From Streptomyces sp. DI166 (GTDB lineage Bacteria > Actinomycetota > Actinomycetes > Streptomycetales > Streptomycetaceae): a stretch of 38,535 bases of DNA. Shown piece after piece: positions 32,208 through 38,535 of the stretch. Positions within the stretch are counted from its first letter, which is position 1, and the number at the start of each line of letters is the position of its first letter. The stretch is taken from the NCBI RefSeq assembly GCF_900091315.1, contig NZ_FLSP01000084.1, positions 1-38,535 on the forward strand, read 5' to 3'. Both the position numbers and the translations under genes were made by a program. A model generated the notes under the pieces. It had not been told where the DNA came from and did no database searches. It saw only the letters and a list, made by a program, of their open reading frames with translations.

Positions 32208-32284
32208 TGGTCGGGGTGGCGGGATTTGAACCCACGGCCTTCCGCTCCCAAAGCGGACGCGCTACCAAGCTGCGCCACACCCCG
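32208..32284 (-). tRNA. tRNA-Pro (anticodon TGG)
   Basis: Cloverleaf read on the minus strand: the acceptor stem CGGGGTG pairs with CACCCCG, the D-arm is GCGCAGCTTGGTAGCGC, the anticodon arm has TGG at 32250-32248, and the T-loop is GGTTCAAATCC. The terminal CCA is encoded. Length is 77 nt. Confidence 0.97.
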
Positions 32285-32414
32285 TCTGGTGCGACACGTA
32301 GGGTACATGCACGCAGGCAGTGGAGCCGCCGCATTTACGGGGTGTGCACCGAAGGGGCCGAACCCGCTACGATGCCTCCTGTGCCGCGGTCATCTGACCT
32401 GCGGCGCGTCCTGT

Positions 32415-32485
32415 GCGGGCGTAGCTCAATGGTAGAGCCCTAGTCTTCCAAACTAGCTACGCGGGTTCGATTCCCGTCGCCCGCT
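32415..32485 (+). tRNA. tRNA-Gly (anticodon TCC)
   Basis: Acceptor stem GCGGGCG pairs with CGCCCGC, anticodon TCC at 32447-32449 in the loop CTTCCAA, T-arm GGGTTCGATTCCC. Length is 71 nt, normal for tRNA-Gly, without an encoded CCA. Confidence 0.97.
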
Positions 32486-32493
32486 CTGTACGG

Positions 32494-32536
32494 CTCAGGG
32501 CCGGGCCGGATCTTGATGATCCGGCCCGGCCCTGAG
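32494..32536. terminator. Terminator after tRNA-Gly, shared with convergent small gene
   Basis: A perfect 19-bp stem (32494-32512 with 32518-32536) with a 5-nt loop, 8 nt after the tRNA. It can also serve the minus-strand gene ending at 32620. Confidence 0.85.
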
Positions 32537-32619
32537 TGGTTTCCGGGTGGTGCCGGGCCCGGTCGCGGGCGTGCGCGGGCCCGCCCTCCGCCGGTGGGCG
32601 GGGTGGGCGGGGGCGGTGG

Positions 32620-32814
32620 CTAGAACTGGATGGAGTTGATCGTCTCGGCTATCGAGTCGAGGAAGCGCTGGATGTCGTCGGCCATGCCGGTGGAGGCGAG
32701 GAAGAAGCCGAACAGGACGGCGACGACGGCCGGGCCGGCCTTGAGGGAGCCGCCACGGATCAACACCACCATGATGATCGCCAACAGCAGCACCACTGAC
32801 AGCGAAATGGCCAC
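32620..32814 (-). CDS. Small two-helix membrane protein (conserved in Streptomyces, function unknown)
   Basis: A protein of 64 aa from GTG 32814, with GAGGG upstream. It has two hydrophobic helices (residues ~2-19, SLSVVLLLAIIMVVLI, and ~27-43, GPAVVAVLFGFFLAS) joined by RGGSLKAG, and an amphipathic C-terminal tail (DDIQRFLDSIAETINSIQF). I recall near-identical small proteins at this position in many Streptomyces genomes, so it is probably real, but no function is known to me. The sequence between 32815 and 33257 contains no further gene: it holds its own promoter region, two ATTCGAAT palindromes, and the candidate promoter and inverted repeat of the next gene. Confidence 0.8.
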   Translation of the reverse strand: MAISLSVVLLLAIIMVVLIRGGSLKAGPAVVAVLFGFFLASTGMADDIQRFLDSIAETINSIQF

Positions 32815-33111
32815 AACTGATCACACCCTCGCTCGGTCCTCTCCCGACCCGGGGGTGCCGGCCCCGCACACCCCCGCCAGAACCATCGTGCCACCAACAG
32901 GCCCGCCCTATGCGACAGGTGGGGCATCGGTGACCTCAACTGCGGCCACCGCGACGGCGACCGGAGCCCACGGACGGCCATCGCGCCTGTCTCGTACGGC
33001 AATTCGAATGGGCACCCGTACGAGGAATTCCGGATGATCGTTTCCATGGCCACGCATCTCGCGCGCGGGCATATTCGAATTTCCGCCCGGGGCGCCTTCA
33101 ACTCCGGCCCA

Positions 33112-33158
33112 CACCTTGCCTTATGTACCAATTCGGCTGGATTAAACGGTGCAAGGTG
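33112..33158. promoter_or_regulatory. Candidate promoter flanked by an inverted repeat, upstream of acyltransferase gene
   Basis: TTGCCT (33116-33121), a 16-nt spacer and TGGATT (33138-33143) resemble a sigma-70-type promoter in an AT-rich spot. The inverted repeat CACCTTGC (33112-33119) and GCAAGGTG (33151-33158) overlaps the -35 and the likely start region, a pattern that suits a repressor operator. Confidence 0.4.
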
Positions 33159-33257
33159 GACACGTCTCGGTTGGGCCGGAGTCCTGATCAGTAGCCTTGA
33201 GCACTAATGACCCGGCGCGTTTTACTCATCCGCACAGGCGCCACTAGGGTGCCTCAA

Positions 33258-34421
33258 ATGTTGCACGCTGCCTCGTCCTCACCCACGACACAGCAAGGCC
33301 ATCCGAAAGCACCGGCCCCGAACCGGCCGAGACCGGACGCACCGGGCGGCAAGCGACGCGACGCGTTCTTCGACAACGCCAAGTTCCTGGCGATCGTCCT
33401 GGTGGCTGTCGGCCATTCCTGGGAGCCCCTGCGGGACGGCAGCCGCACCGTGGAGACGCTGTACACGATCGTGTACGCCTTCCACATGCCGGCGTTCATC
33501 ATCATCTCCGGCTACTTCTCGCGCAGCTTCGACGCGAGCCCCGGCCGGCTGCGCCGGCTGATCACCGGGGTCGCCGTCCCGTACATCGTGTTCGAGACCG
33601 CGTATCCCCTGTTCAAGCGGTTCGTCGCCGGTGATCCGGACATGGAGATCAGCCTGCTGGACCCCTGGTACCTCACCTGGTTCCTGGCCGCGCTGTTCAT
33701 CTGGCGGCTGACCACTCCCGTCTGGAAGGTGGTCCGCCATCCGCTGCCGGTCGCCCTCGGCATCGCGATGCTCGCCTCCGTCAGCCCGGAGATCGGCGAC
33801 GACCTCGACCTCCAGCGGGTCCTTCAGTTCCTGCCGTTCTTCGTGCTGGGCCTGACCCTCAGGGCCGAGCACTTCCAGTGGGTGCGGCGGCGCTCGGTGC
33901 GGATCATGTCCGTGCCGGTCGTCGCGGCGGCGCTGGTCATGGGCTGGTGGGCCGCGCCGCGGATGACCGGGAGCTGGTTCTACCACCGCGACGCCGCACA
34001 GGAGCTGGGCGCGCCCTGGTGGACCGGGCCGGTGATGGTGCTCGCCCTGTTCGGCTGCTCGCTGGTGCTCACCGCCTGCTTCTTCGCCTGGGTGCCGGGC
34101 CGGACCATGTGGTTCACCGCGCTCGGCGCGGGCACGCTGTGCGGCTATCTGCTGCACGGGTTCCTGGTGAAGGCCGGGGAGTACCAGGGCTGGTTCGAGC
34201 CCGCGTGGCTGCACAAGCCGCTCGGCGAGATCTTCGTCACCCTCGCCGCGGCCGCGATCGTGACGCTGCTGTGCACCCCGCCGGTGCGGCGGATCTTCCG
34301 GTGCGTGATGGAGCCGGAGTTGAAGTGGGCGTTCCGCCGGGACGCGGCGGAGGAGGCCCGGGAGCGGCAGCGGCCCAAGGCCGGCACCCAGGCCGGGACC
34401 AAGGCCGACGTCCGCCCGTAG
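33258..34421 (+). CDS. Acyltransferase_3 (OafA/YrhL-like) membrane acyltransferase
   Basis: About 387 aa from ATG 33258 (weak AGGGTG upstream); ATG 33207 is also in frame. A disordered ~35-residue N-terminus rich in Pro/Ser is followed by roughly ten membrane helices. The start of the conserved region, RDAFFDNAKFLAIVLVAVGH, with H53, and AFHMPAFIIISGYFSR are typical of the Acyl_transf_3 family, close to the fucose 4-O-acetylase branch. Such proteins acetylate or acylate sugars of glycans, antibiotics or the cell wall across the membrane. The C-terminal ~45 residues are cytoplasmic and basic. It is convergent with the HD hydrolase gene, only 7 bp between the stops, with no obvious terminator. 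Confidence 0.87.
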   Translation: MLHAASSSPTTQQGHPKAPAPNRPRPDAPGGKRRDAFFDNAKFLAIVLVAVGHSWEPLRDGSRTVETLYTIVYAFHMPAFIIISGYFSRSFDASPGRLRRLITGVAVPYIVFETAYPLFKRFVAGDPDMEISLLDPWYLTWFLAALFIWRLTTPVWKVVRHPLPVALGIAMLASVSPEIGDDLDLQRVLQFLPFFVLGLTLRAEHFQWVRRRSVRIMSVPVVAAALVMGWWAAPRMTGSWFYHRDAAQELGAPWWTGPVMVLALFGCSLVLTACFFAWVPGRTMWFTALGAGTLCGYLLHGFLVKAGEYQGWFEPAWLHKPLGEIFVTLAAAAIVTLLCTPPVRRIFRCVMEPELKWAFRRDAAEEARERQRPKAGTQAGTKADVRP

Positions 34422-34428
34422 CGGGCTC

Positions 34429-34872
34429 TCAGGGCTCCAGGCCGAGGAGTGCGCGCATGCGTGCGTACTTCTCGGTCAGGCGTACGCGGGTGGGCTCGTC
34501 CAGGACCGCCAGGCGCGCCGGGTCGGAGTTGTGCGCCAGGTCCGACTCCTTCACCAGGCGGGCGCCCGGGGTGGCCAGGATGCGGGCGGCGTACTCCTCC
34601 GGCGACTCCCCCGGCCGCTTGGTCATCGCCAGGACGATGTCCTTCGTACGGCGGCTCAGGGCCGCCTCCTGAAGCCACTGCTCGGTGAGGGCGTCGTCCT
34701 CGATGGCGTCGTGCAGCCAGGCGGCGGCGATCTGGTGCTCGTCGCCCCCGCGGGCGCGTACGCCCCCGGCGACCGCCGCCAGGTGCTCGGCGTACGGGCG
34801 GCCCGACTTGTCCGTCTGCCCCTCGTGCGCGGACCGGGCGATCGCCTCGACCTCGTCCGGTATCAGCGTCAT
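34429..34872 (-). CDS. Small HD-domain hydrolase, SpoT/MESH1-like
   Basis: A protein of 147 aa. It has the metal-binding pattern of the alarmone hydrolases: H16 in SAHEGQ, Y27-x2-H30 (RPYAEHL), H54-D55 with E58-D59 (WLHDAIEDD), and D111 with N115 (KESDLAHN). Length and order fit stand-alone small hydrolases that remove pyrophosphate from (p)ppGpp. No synthetase, TGS or ACT domain is present. The substrate is inferred from the motifs; other nucleotides are possible. Its ATG overlaps the stop of the PP2C gene as ATGA, so the two are co-translated. A link between sigma-factor control and the stringent response is therefore plausible. Confidence 0.82.
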   Translation of the reverse strand: MTLIPDEVEAIARSAHEGQTDKSGRPYAEHLAAVAGGVRARGGDEHQIAAAWLHDAIEDDALTEQWLQEAALSRRTKDIVLAMTKRPGESPEEYAARILATPGARLVKESDLAHNSDPARLAVLDEPTRVRLTEKYARMRALLGLEP

Positions 34873-36059
34873 GCGTGCACCCCCGACTGTGCGGTGACCG
34901 TCGGCCCGTCACGGCAGATCAGCAGCAGGGCGCGGTCGTCGTTGACGTCCTTGGCCACGGCCTCGATGAGGTGCCAGGCGGCGCCGTGGAAGCCGCCGGC
35001 GACATAGCGGTCGGCCTCGCCGGTAAGACGGTCGATGCCCTCGACGATGTCGCGGTCGGAGGTCTCCACGAGTCCGTCCGTGAACAGCATCAACACGTCC
35101 CCGGGGCGCAGTGAGCCCTTCACGGGGTCGAACTGGGCGCCGTCGTACACACCCAGCAGCGGGCCCTCGGCGGCCTTCTCCTCCCAGCGTCCGCTGCCCG
35201 CGCTGAGCTGGAGCCCCGGCGGATGGCCCGCGGAGTACAGCTCGTAGTCGCCGGAGTCGAGGTCCAGGACCAGGTGGATGGAGGTGGCGAAGCCCTCGTC
35301 CCAGTCCTGGCGCAGGAGATAGCCGTTGGCGGCCGGGAGGAAGGCGTGCGGGGGCAGCGAGCCGAGCAGGCCGCCGAAGGCGCCGGAGAGCAGCAGAGCG
35401 CGCGAACCCGCGTCCATGCCCTTGCCCGACACGTCCGTCAGCACGACCTCCAGGGTGCGGCCGCCGTTCGTCCGGGCCGCGACAACGAAGTCACCGGAGA
35501 ACGACTGGCCGCCCGCCGGGCGCAGCGCCATCTCGCGGTGCCAGCCGCTCGGCAGTTGCGGCAGCTTGCTCTGCACCCGGATGCGTTCGCGCAGGTCGAA
35601 GAGCATGGTGCCGCCGCGCCGCCAGGGCACGCCGACCCGGCTGCGGAACTGCGCGATGAGCAGCCCGACGAACCCGCAGGCCGCGACCACCAGCACCACG
35701 CCGGGCGTGACCCGCGCGGCGCCCTCGGTGTACGGGCCGAGCTGCACCGACTCCACGATCAGCGCGGTGGCGGCGGCCGCGTACAGGCCGAGCAGGCTGG
35801 CCGGGCGCAGCAGCAGTCCGCCGGCCACGATCGGCAGGACCAGCGCGGCCGGGGCGCACCACACCGGGTTGGCGAGCGTGGTGGCCGCGATGAGCGGAAC
35901 GGTGAGCAGCAGTCCGGCCAGCGCGATCCAGTCGGAGCCGTCGCCGCGGAAGTAGTCCACGGCGCTTCGGCGCAGGCCGACGCGGACCCGGTGCCACTGA
36001 ATACGCAACCGGGCCATGAACGTCTCGGCGGCCGTGCGCCGCTGTCGTCCTGCTGCCAT
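34869..36059 (-). CDS. SpoIIE-type PP2C phosphatase with membrane domain
   Basis: A protein of 396 aa. The N-terminal ~40 residues are basic, and four hydrophobic helices follow (residues ~45-140). The PP2C domain (residues ~165-390) carries the metal-binding motifs SFSGDF (D190), DVSGKG (209-214), LFTDGLVE and NDDRALLLI. Such RsbU/SpoIIE relatives dephosphorylate anti-anti-sigma factors and release stress or developmental sigma factors; the signal here would come from the membrane region. The target is not identifiable from this window. For ATG 36059 no ribosome binding site is seen, but TAGGGT (36074-36069) ends 9 nt upstream, which fits a nearly leaderless transcript. ATG 36017 (MARLRIQWHR) is an alternative. 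Coupled to the HD hydrolase gene; divergent from the Eis-like gene. Confidence 0.88.
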   Translation of the reverse strand: MAAGRQRRTAAETFMARLRIQWHRVRVGLRRSAVDYFRGDGSDWIALAGLLLTVPLIAATTLANPVWCAPAALVLPIVAGGLLLRPASLLGLYAAAATALIVESVQLGPYTEGAARVTPGVVLVVAACGFVGLLIAQFRSRVGVPWRRGGTMLFDLRERIRVQSKLPQLPSGWHREMALRPAGGQSFSGDFVVAARTNGGRTLEVVLTDVSGKGMDAGSRALLLSGAFGGLLGSLPPHAFLPAANGYLLRQDWDEGFATSIHLVLDLDSGDYELYSAGHPPGLQLSAGSGRWEEKAAEGPLLGVYDGAQFDPVKGSLRPGDVLMLFTDGLVETSDRDIVEGIDRLTGEADRYVAGGFHGAAWHLIEAVAKDVNDDRALLLICRDGPTVTAQSGVHA

Positions 36060-36221
36060 TAGTTCGGGACCCTATCCATCGGACCTGCCCGTTGGCACGG
36101 GAGGTCCCACTTGTCCCCCGTCCGAGGCTCAACTTCACAGTGAACTTCACGAGAAGACATCTCGCGGCAACCAAGGGGAAATTCCCTGGCTCGTCCCGCA
36201 TTGCCCTGGTAGGCATGGCAC

Positions 36222-37478
36222 ATGGGGACTCAACTCACGACCGGTTCCACGATCGAGCTCCGGGAGCTGCAGCCCGAGCAGTGGGACACCTGGTACGACG
36301 TCCTGCTGCGCGCCTTCGGCGGGGTGCCAGAACCCTCCGCGGAACGTGAACTCTACCGCGAGCTCACCCAGTTCGACCGTTCCATCGCCGCCTGGGACGG
36401 GGAGCTGTGCGTGGGCTCGGCAGGGGCGTTCCGGTTCGCCGTGACGGTGCCGGGCGGGGCCTCGGTGCCCGCGGCGGGCGTGACGATGGTCTCGGTCGCC
36501 GCCACGCACCGGCGGCGCGGGATCCTCACCTCGATGATGCGCAGGCAACTGGACGACGTACGGTCCTGGGGCGAGCCGCTGGCGGTGCTGACGGCCTCCG
36601 AGCCCGCGATCTACGGGCGGTTCGGGTACGGCGTGGGGACGTTCCAGCTCTCCGCCGAGATCGATACCAGCCGGGTGCGGCTGTCGGTGCCGGACGGTAC
36701 GGATGACGTACGGCTGCGGTACGCCGAGCCCGCGGACGTCGTGGACGCGTGCGAGGCGGTGTACGCGGCGCTGGTGCCGGTCCGGCCGGGGATGCTCGCC
36801 CGAGTGCGGCCCGGGTGGGAGCGGGTCGGGGTGCTCGACCCCGAGGACGGGCGGGACGGGGCCTCGCCGTTGCAGTGCGTGCTCGCCGAGCGGGACGGGG
36901 AGACGGTGGGGTACGCCCGGTTCGCCATCAAGCCGGAGTGGGGGGTCGGCGGACACAAGGGAGAGGTGCTGCTGCGGGAGCTGGCCGCGCTGGACCCGGC
37001 CACCGAATCCGCTTTGTACCGTTTCCTGTTCGACATCGACCTGACGTCCACTTTGCGGATGTACGGGCGGCCCATGGACGAGGCCTGGCAGTACCGGGTG
37101 TCCGACATCCGGCGGTGCCGGCCGCGGTTCCGGGACGGGCTGTACGTCCGGCTCGTCGACCTGGGGGCGGCGCTGCAGGCGCGGACGTATCAGGCGCCGG
37201 TGGATGTGGTGTTCGAGGTCGAGGATGCCTTCTGCCCCTGGAACAGCGGGCGTTGGCGGCTGTCCGGGGACGCGAAGGGGGCGTCCTGTGAGCGGACCCG
37301 GGACGCGGCCGATCTGTCGCTGTCCGTACGGGAGTTGGGGTCGGCGTATCTGGGTGGGGTGAGCCTGGCGTCGCTCGCGGGGGCCGGACGGGTGCGGGAG
37401 CTGCGGTCGGGGGCGCTGGCGGAGGCTTCCCTGGGGTTCGGGTCCGTGGTGGCGCCGTGGCTGCCGCACGGGTTCTGA
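36222..37478 (+). CDS. GNAT family acetyltransferase, Eis-like
   Basis: A protein of 418 aa, in the range of Eis (~400). The layout fits two tandem GNAT domains and a sterol-carrier-like C-terminal domain. The first GNAT shows the acetyl-CoA loop RRRGIL (R-x-x-G-x, in ATHRRRGILTSMMRRQL) and EPAIYGRFGYG, which contains the Tyr that acts as acid in Eis. The chain ends in Phe, as in Mycobacterium tuberculosis Eis, whose C-terminal carboxylate serves as base. Eis enzymes acetylate several amines of aminoglycosides and also polyamines or proteins; the natural substrate here is unknown. ATG 36222 is chosen from family length; the ribosome site is weak. The stop codon lies in the first unit of a tandem repeat. 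Confidence 0.88.
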   Translation: MGTQLTTGSTIELRELQPEQWDTWYDVLLRAFGGVPEPSAERELYRELTQFDRSIAAWDGELCVGSAGAFRFAVTVPGGASVPAAGVTMVSVAATHRRRGILTSMMRRQLDDVRSWGEPLAVLTASEPAIYGRFGYGVGTFQLSAEIDTSRVRLSVPDGTDDVRLRYAEPADVVDACEAVYAALVPVRPGMLARVRPGWERVGVLDPEDGRDGASPLQCVLAERDGETVGYARFAIKPEWGVGGHKGEVLLRELAALDPATESALYRFLFDIDLTSTLRMYGRPMDEAWQYRVSDIRRCRPRFRDGLYVRLVDLGAALQARTYQAPVDVVFEVEDAFCPWNSGRWRLSGDAKGASCERTRDAADLSLSVRELGSAYLGGVSLASLAGAGRVRELRSGALAEASLGFGSVVAPWLPHGF

Positions 37479-37559
37479 TGTCGGGCGGGTTCTGATGTCG
37501 GGCGGGCTCTGATGTCGGGCGGGCTCTGAGTCGCGGGGCTTCCGAGTCGCGGGGCTTCC
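37472..37559. repeat. Two short tandem repeat arrays between convergent genes
   Basis: Three copies of a 17-bp unit (37472-37488, 37489-37505, 37506-37522) begin inside the last codons of the Eis-like gene, and two copies of the 16-bp unit GAGTCGCGGGGCTTCC (37528-37543, 37544-37559) follow. They fill most of the gap before the Nei gene. Each 17-bp copy repeats CTGA, so a stop is available even after expansion. Confidence 0.75.
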
Positions 37560-37584
37560 TAGTCGCACGGGTTCTGAGCGGGGG

Positions 37585-38400
37585 TCAGCTGCCTTCGCTC
37601 TGGCACTTCGGGCACCAGAAGAGGTTGCGGGCCGCCAGGTCCGCCGTGCGGATGTCCGTGCCGCAGATGTGACAGGGGAGGTTCGCCCTGCGGTACACGT
37701 AGACCTCGCCGCCGTGGTCGTCCACGCGGGGCGGGCGGCCCATCGCCTCCGGGGTGTGTTCCGGGCGGACCGTGTCGATGCGGTTGTTGCGGACGCCCTC
37801 GCGCATGAGGGCGACGAGGTCCTGCCACATCGCGTCCCACTCGGCGGGAGTGATGTCCTTGCCTGCGCGGTACGGGTCGATTCCGTGCCGGAAGAGGACC
37901 TCCGCGCGGTAGACGTTGCCTACGCCCGCGATGACCTTCTGGTCCATCAAAAGGGCGGCGATCGTGGTGCGGCTGCGGGAGATCCTGCGGTACGCCGTGG
38001 TGGGGTCGGCGTCGTCGCGGAGCGGGTCGGGGCCGAGGCGGTCGTGTATCGCCTGCTTCTCCTGCGGGGTGATCAGGGCGCAGGTGGTCGGGCCGCGGAG
38101 GTCCACGTATGCCTTGGTGTTGGTGAGGCGGAGGCGGACCGTGTCGGTGGGTGGGGGTGCGGGGGTGGGGCCGAAGGTGACCTTGCCGAAGAGGCCGAGG
38201 TGGATGTGGATCCAGTCGGTGGCGCGGAAGCCGAGGAAGAGGTGTTTGCCGTGGGCCTCGGTGGTGGTGAGTCGGGTGCCGGTGAGTAGGGCTGCGGCGT
38301 CGGAGAACTTGCCCTGGGGGCTGGTGACTTGGGGGGCGGTGCCGGTGAAGGCCTCTGCGTAGTCCTGGGCCAGGCGGTGGATGGTGTGCCCCTCAGGCAC
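37585..38400 (-). CDS. Fpg/Nei family DNA glycosylase
   Basis: A protein of 271 aa. It removes oxidised bases and cuts the AP site. The N-terminal P2-E3 (catalytic Pro as nucleophile, Glu as acid) and K52 in the beta-hairpin (AHGKHLF) are present. A helix-two-turn-helix region (IAALLMDQKVIAGVGNVYRAEVLFRHGIDP) and a C-terminal zinc finger, C-x2-C-x16-C-x2-C (CHIC ... CPKC), complete the fold. The start PEGHTIHR marks the Nei-type branch of actinobacteria rather than MutM. GTG 38400 has AAGGAG 8 nt upstream. It is convergent with the Eis-like gene. I leave the symbol empty because several Nei paralogues exist in Streptomyces. Confidence 0.92.
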   Translation of the reverse strand: MPEGHTIHRLAQDYAEAFTGTAPQVTSPQGKFSDAAALLTGTRLTTTEAHGKHLFLGFRATDWIHIHLGLFGKVTFGPTPAPPPTDTVRLRLTNTKAYVDLRGPTTCALITPQEKQAIHDRLGPDPLRDDADPTTAYRRISRSRTTIAALLMDQKVIAGVGNVYRAEVLFRHGIDPYRAGKDITPAEWDAMWQDLVALMREGVRNNRIDTVRPEHTPEAMGRPPRVDDHGGEVYVYRRANLPCHICGTDIRTADLAARNLFWCPKCQSEGS

Positions 38401-38535
38401 GGTGTGCTCCTTGGTGGTTGTGCGGGGGTGGGGGCGGGGCGGCGCAAGGGGTGGTGCGTTTTTTCGCCCCCGCCGCCCCTTCCCGTTCCCGTCCCCAGGG
38501 GCTGCCGCCCCTTCGACCCCGCCCAGGGGGCTTTG

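Noticed and set aside
33001..33080. Two ATTCGAAT palindromes about 70 bp apart
   Set aside because: Eight-base palindromes in an AT-richer gap can arise by chance and no gene start lies at a suitable distance.

Overview
The window is very GC-rich and is chromosomal DNA of a Streptomyces. The evidence is the gene order valS-folC-DUF4233-ndk-mreB-mreC-mreD-pbp2-rodA, the clpP1-clpP2-clpX-tig block, protein sequences that read like Streptomyces orthologues, frequent GTG starts and many GC-rich stem-loops. Most genes lie on the minus strand, so transcription runs mainly from high to low coordinates.

Region A (1-2850): the minus strand carries the 5' end of an RNase E/G gene with an apparent one-base frameshift near 178, its usual partner (a TIGR03936/DUF2344 radical-SAM-associated protein), and an unrecognised membrane protein built from 26-residue repeats. 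Region B (2850-10500) looks like an accessory segment between two genes that usually sit close together, the TIGR03936 and TIGR03960 genes. It holds a secreted collagen-like protein made of Gly-Ala-Thr triplets, a GT39-type membrane glycosyltransferase, a GT2-TPR glycosyltransferase, a PrxQ-like peroxiredoxin, a coiled-coil/Mrr-nuclease/TerD fusion and two small membrane proteins. The two most interesting candidate systems are here: a collagen-like protein with its own putative glycosylation enzymes, and a nuclease-TerD cassette that could act in stress response or defence.

Region C (10519-25870) is core: a B12-binding radical SAM protein, a CYTH-CHAD protein, the cell-wall elongation/spore-wall genes rodA-pbp2-mreDCB, ndk, a DUF4233 membrane protein, folC and valS. 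MreB organises the machinery, MreC and MreD link it to the membrane, and PBP2 and RodA make the peptidoglycan. Two tandem 8-codon mini-ORFs, each ending in His-His-His-stop, lie between mreD and pbp2. Region D (26007-27273) has a Pro/Gly/Gln-rich membrane protein and a small four-cysteine secreted protein, convergent across a shared terminator.

Region E (27461-32485) is the protein quality-control block: clpX, clpP2, clpP1 (with a match to the ClgR operator upstream) and trigger factor, followed by tRNA-Pro(UGG) and tRNA-Gly(UCC) on opposite strands. Region F (32620-38400) has a small membrane protein, an OafA-like acyltransferase, a SpoIIE-type PP2C phosphatase translationally coupled (ATGA overlap) to a small SpoT-like HD hydrolase, an Eis-type acetyltransferase and an Fpg/Nei DNA glycosylase. 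The last 135 bases hold no gene that I can support.

Everything here was read by eye. Family names rest on recognisable motifs and remembered family architecture, not on database searches.
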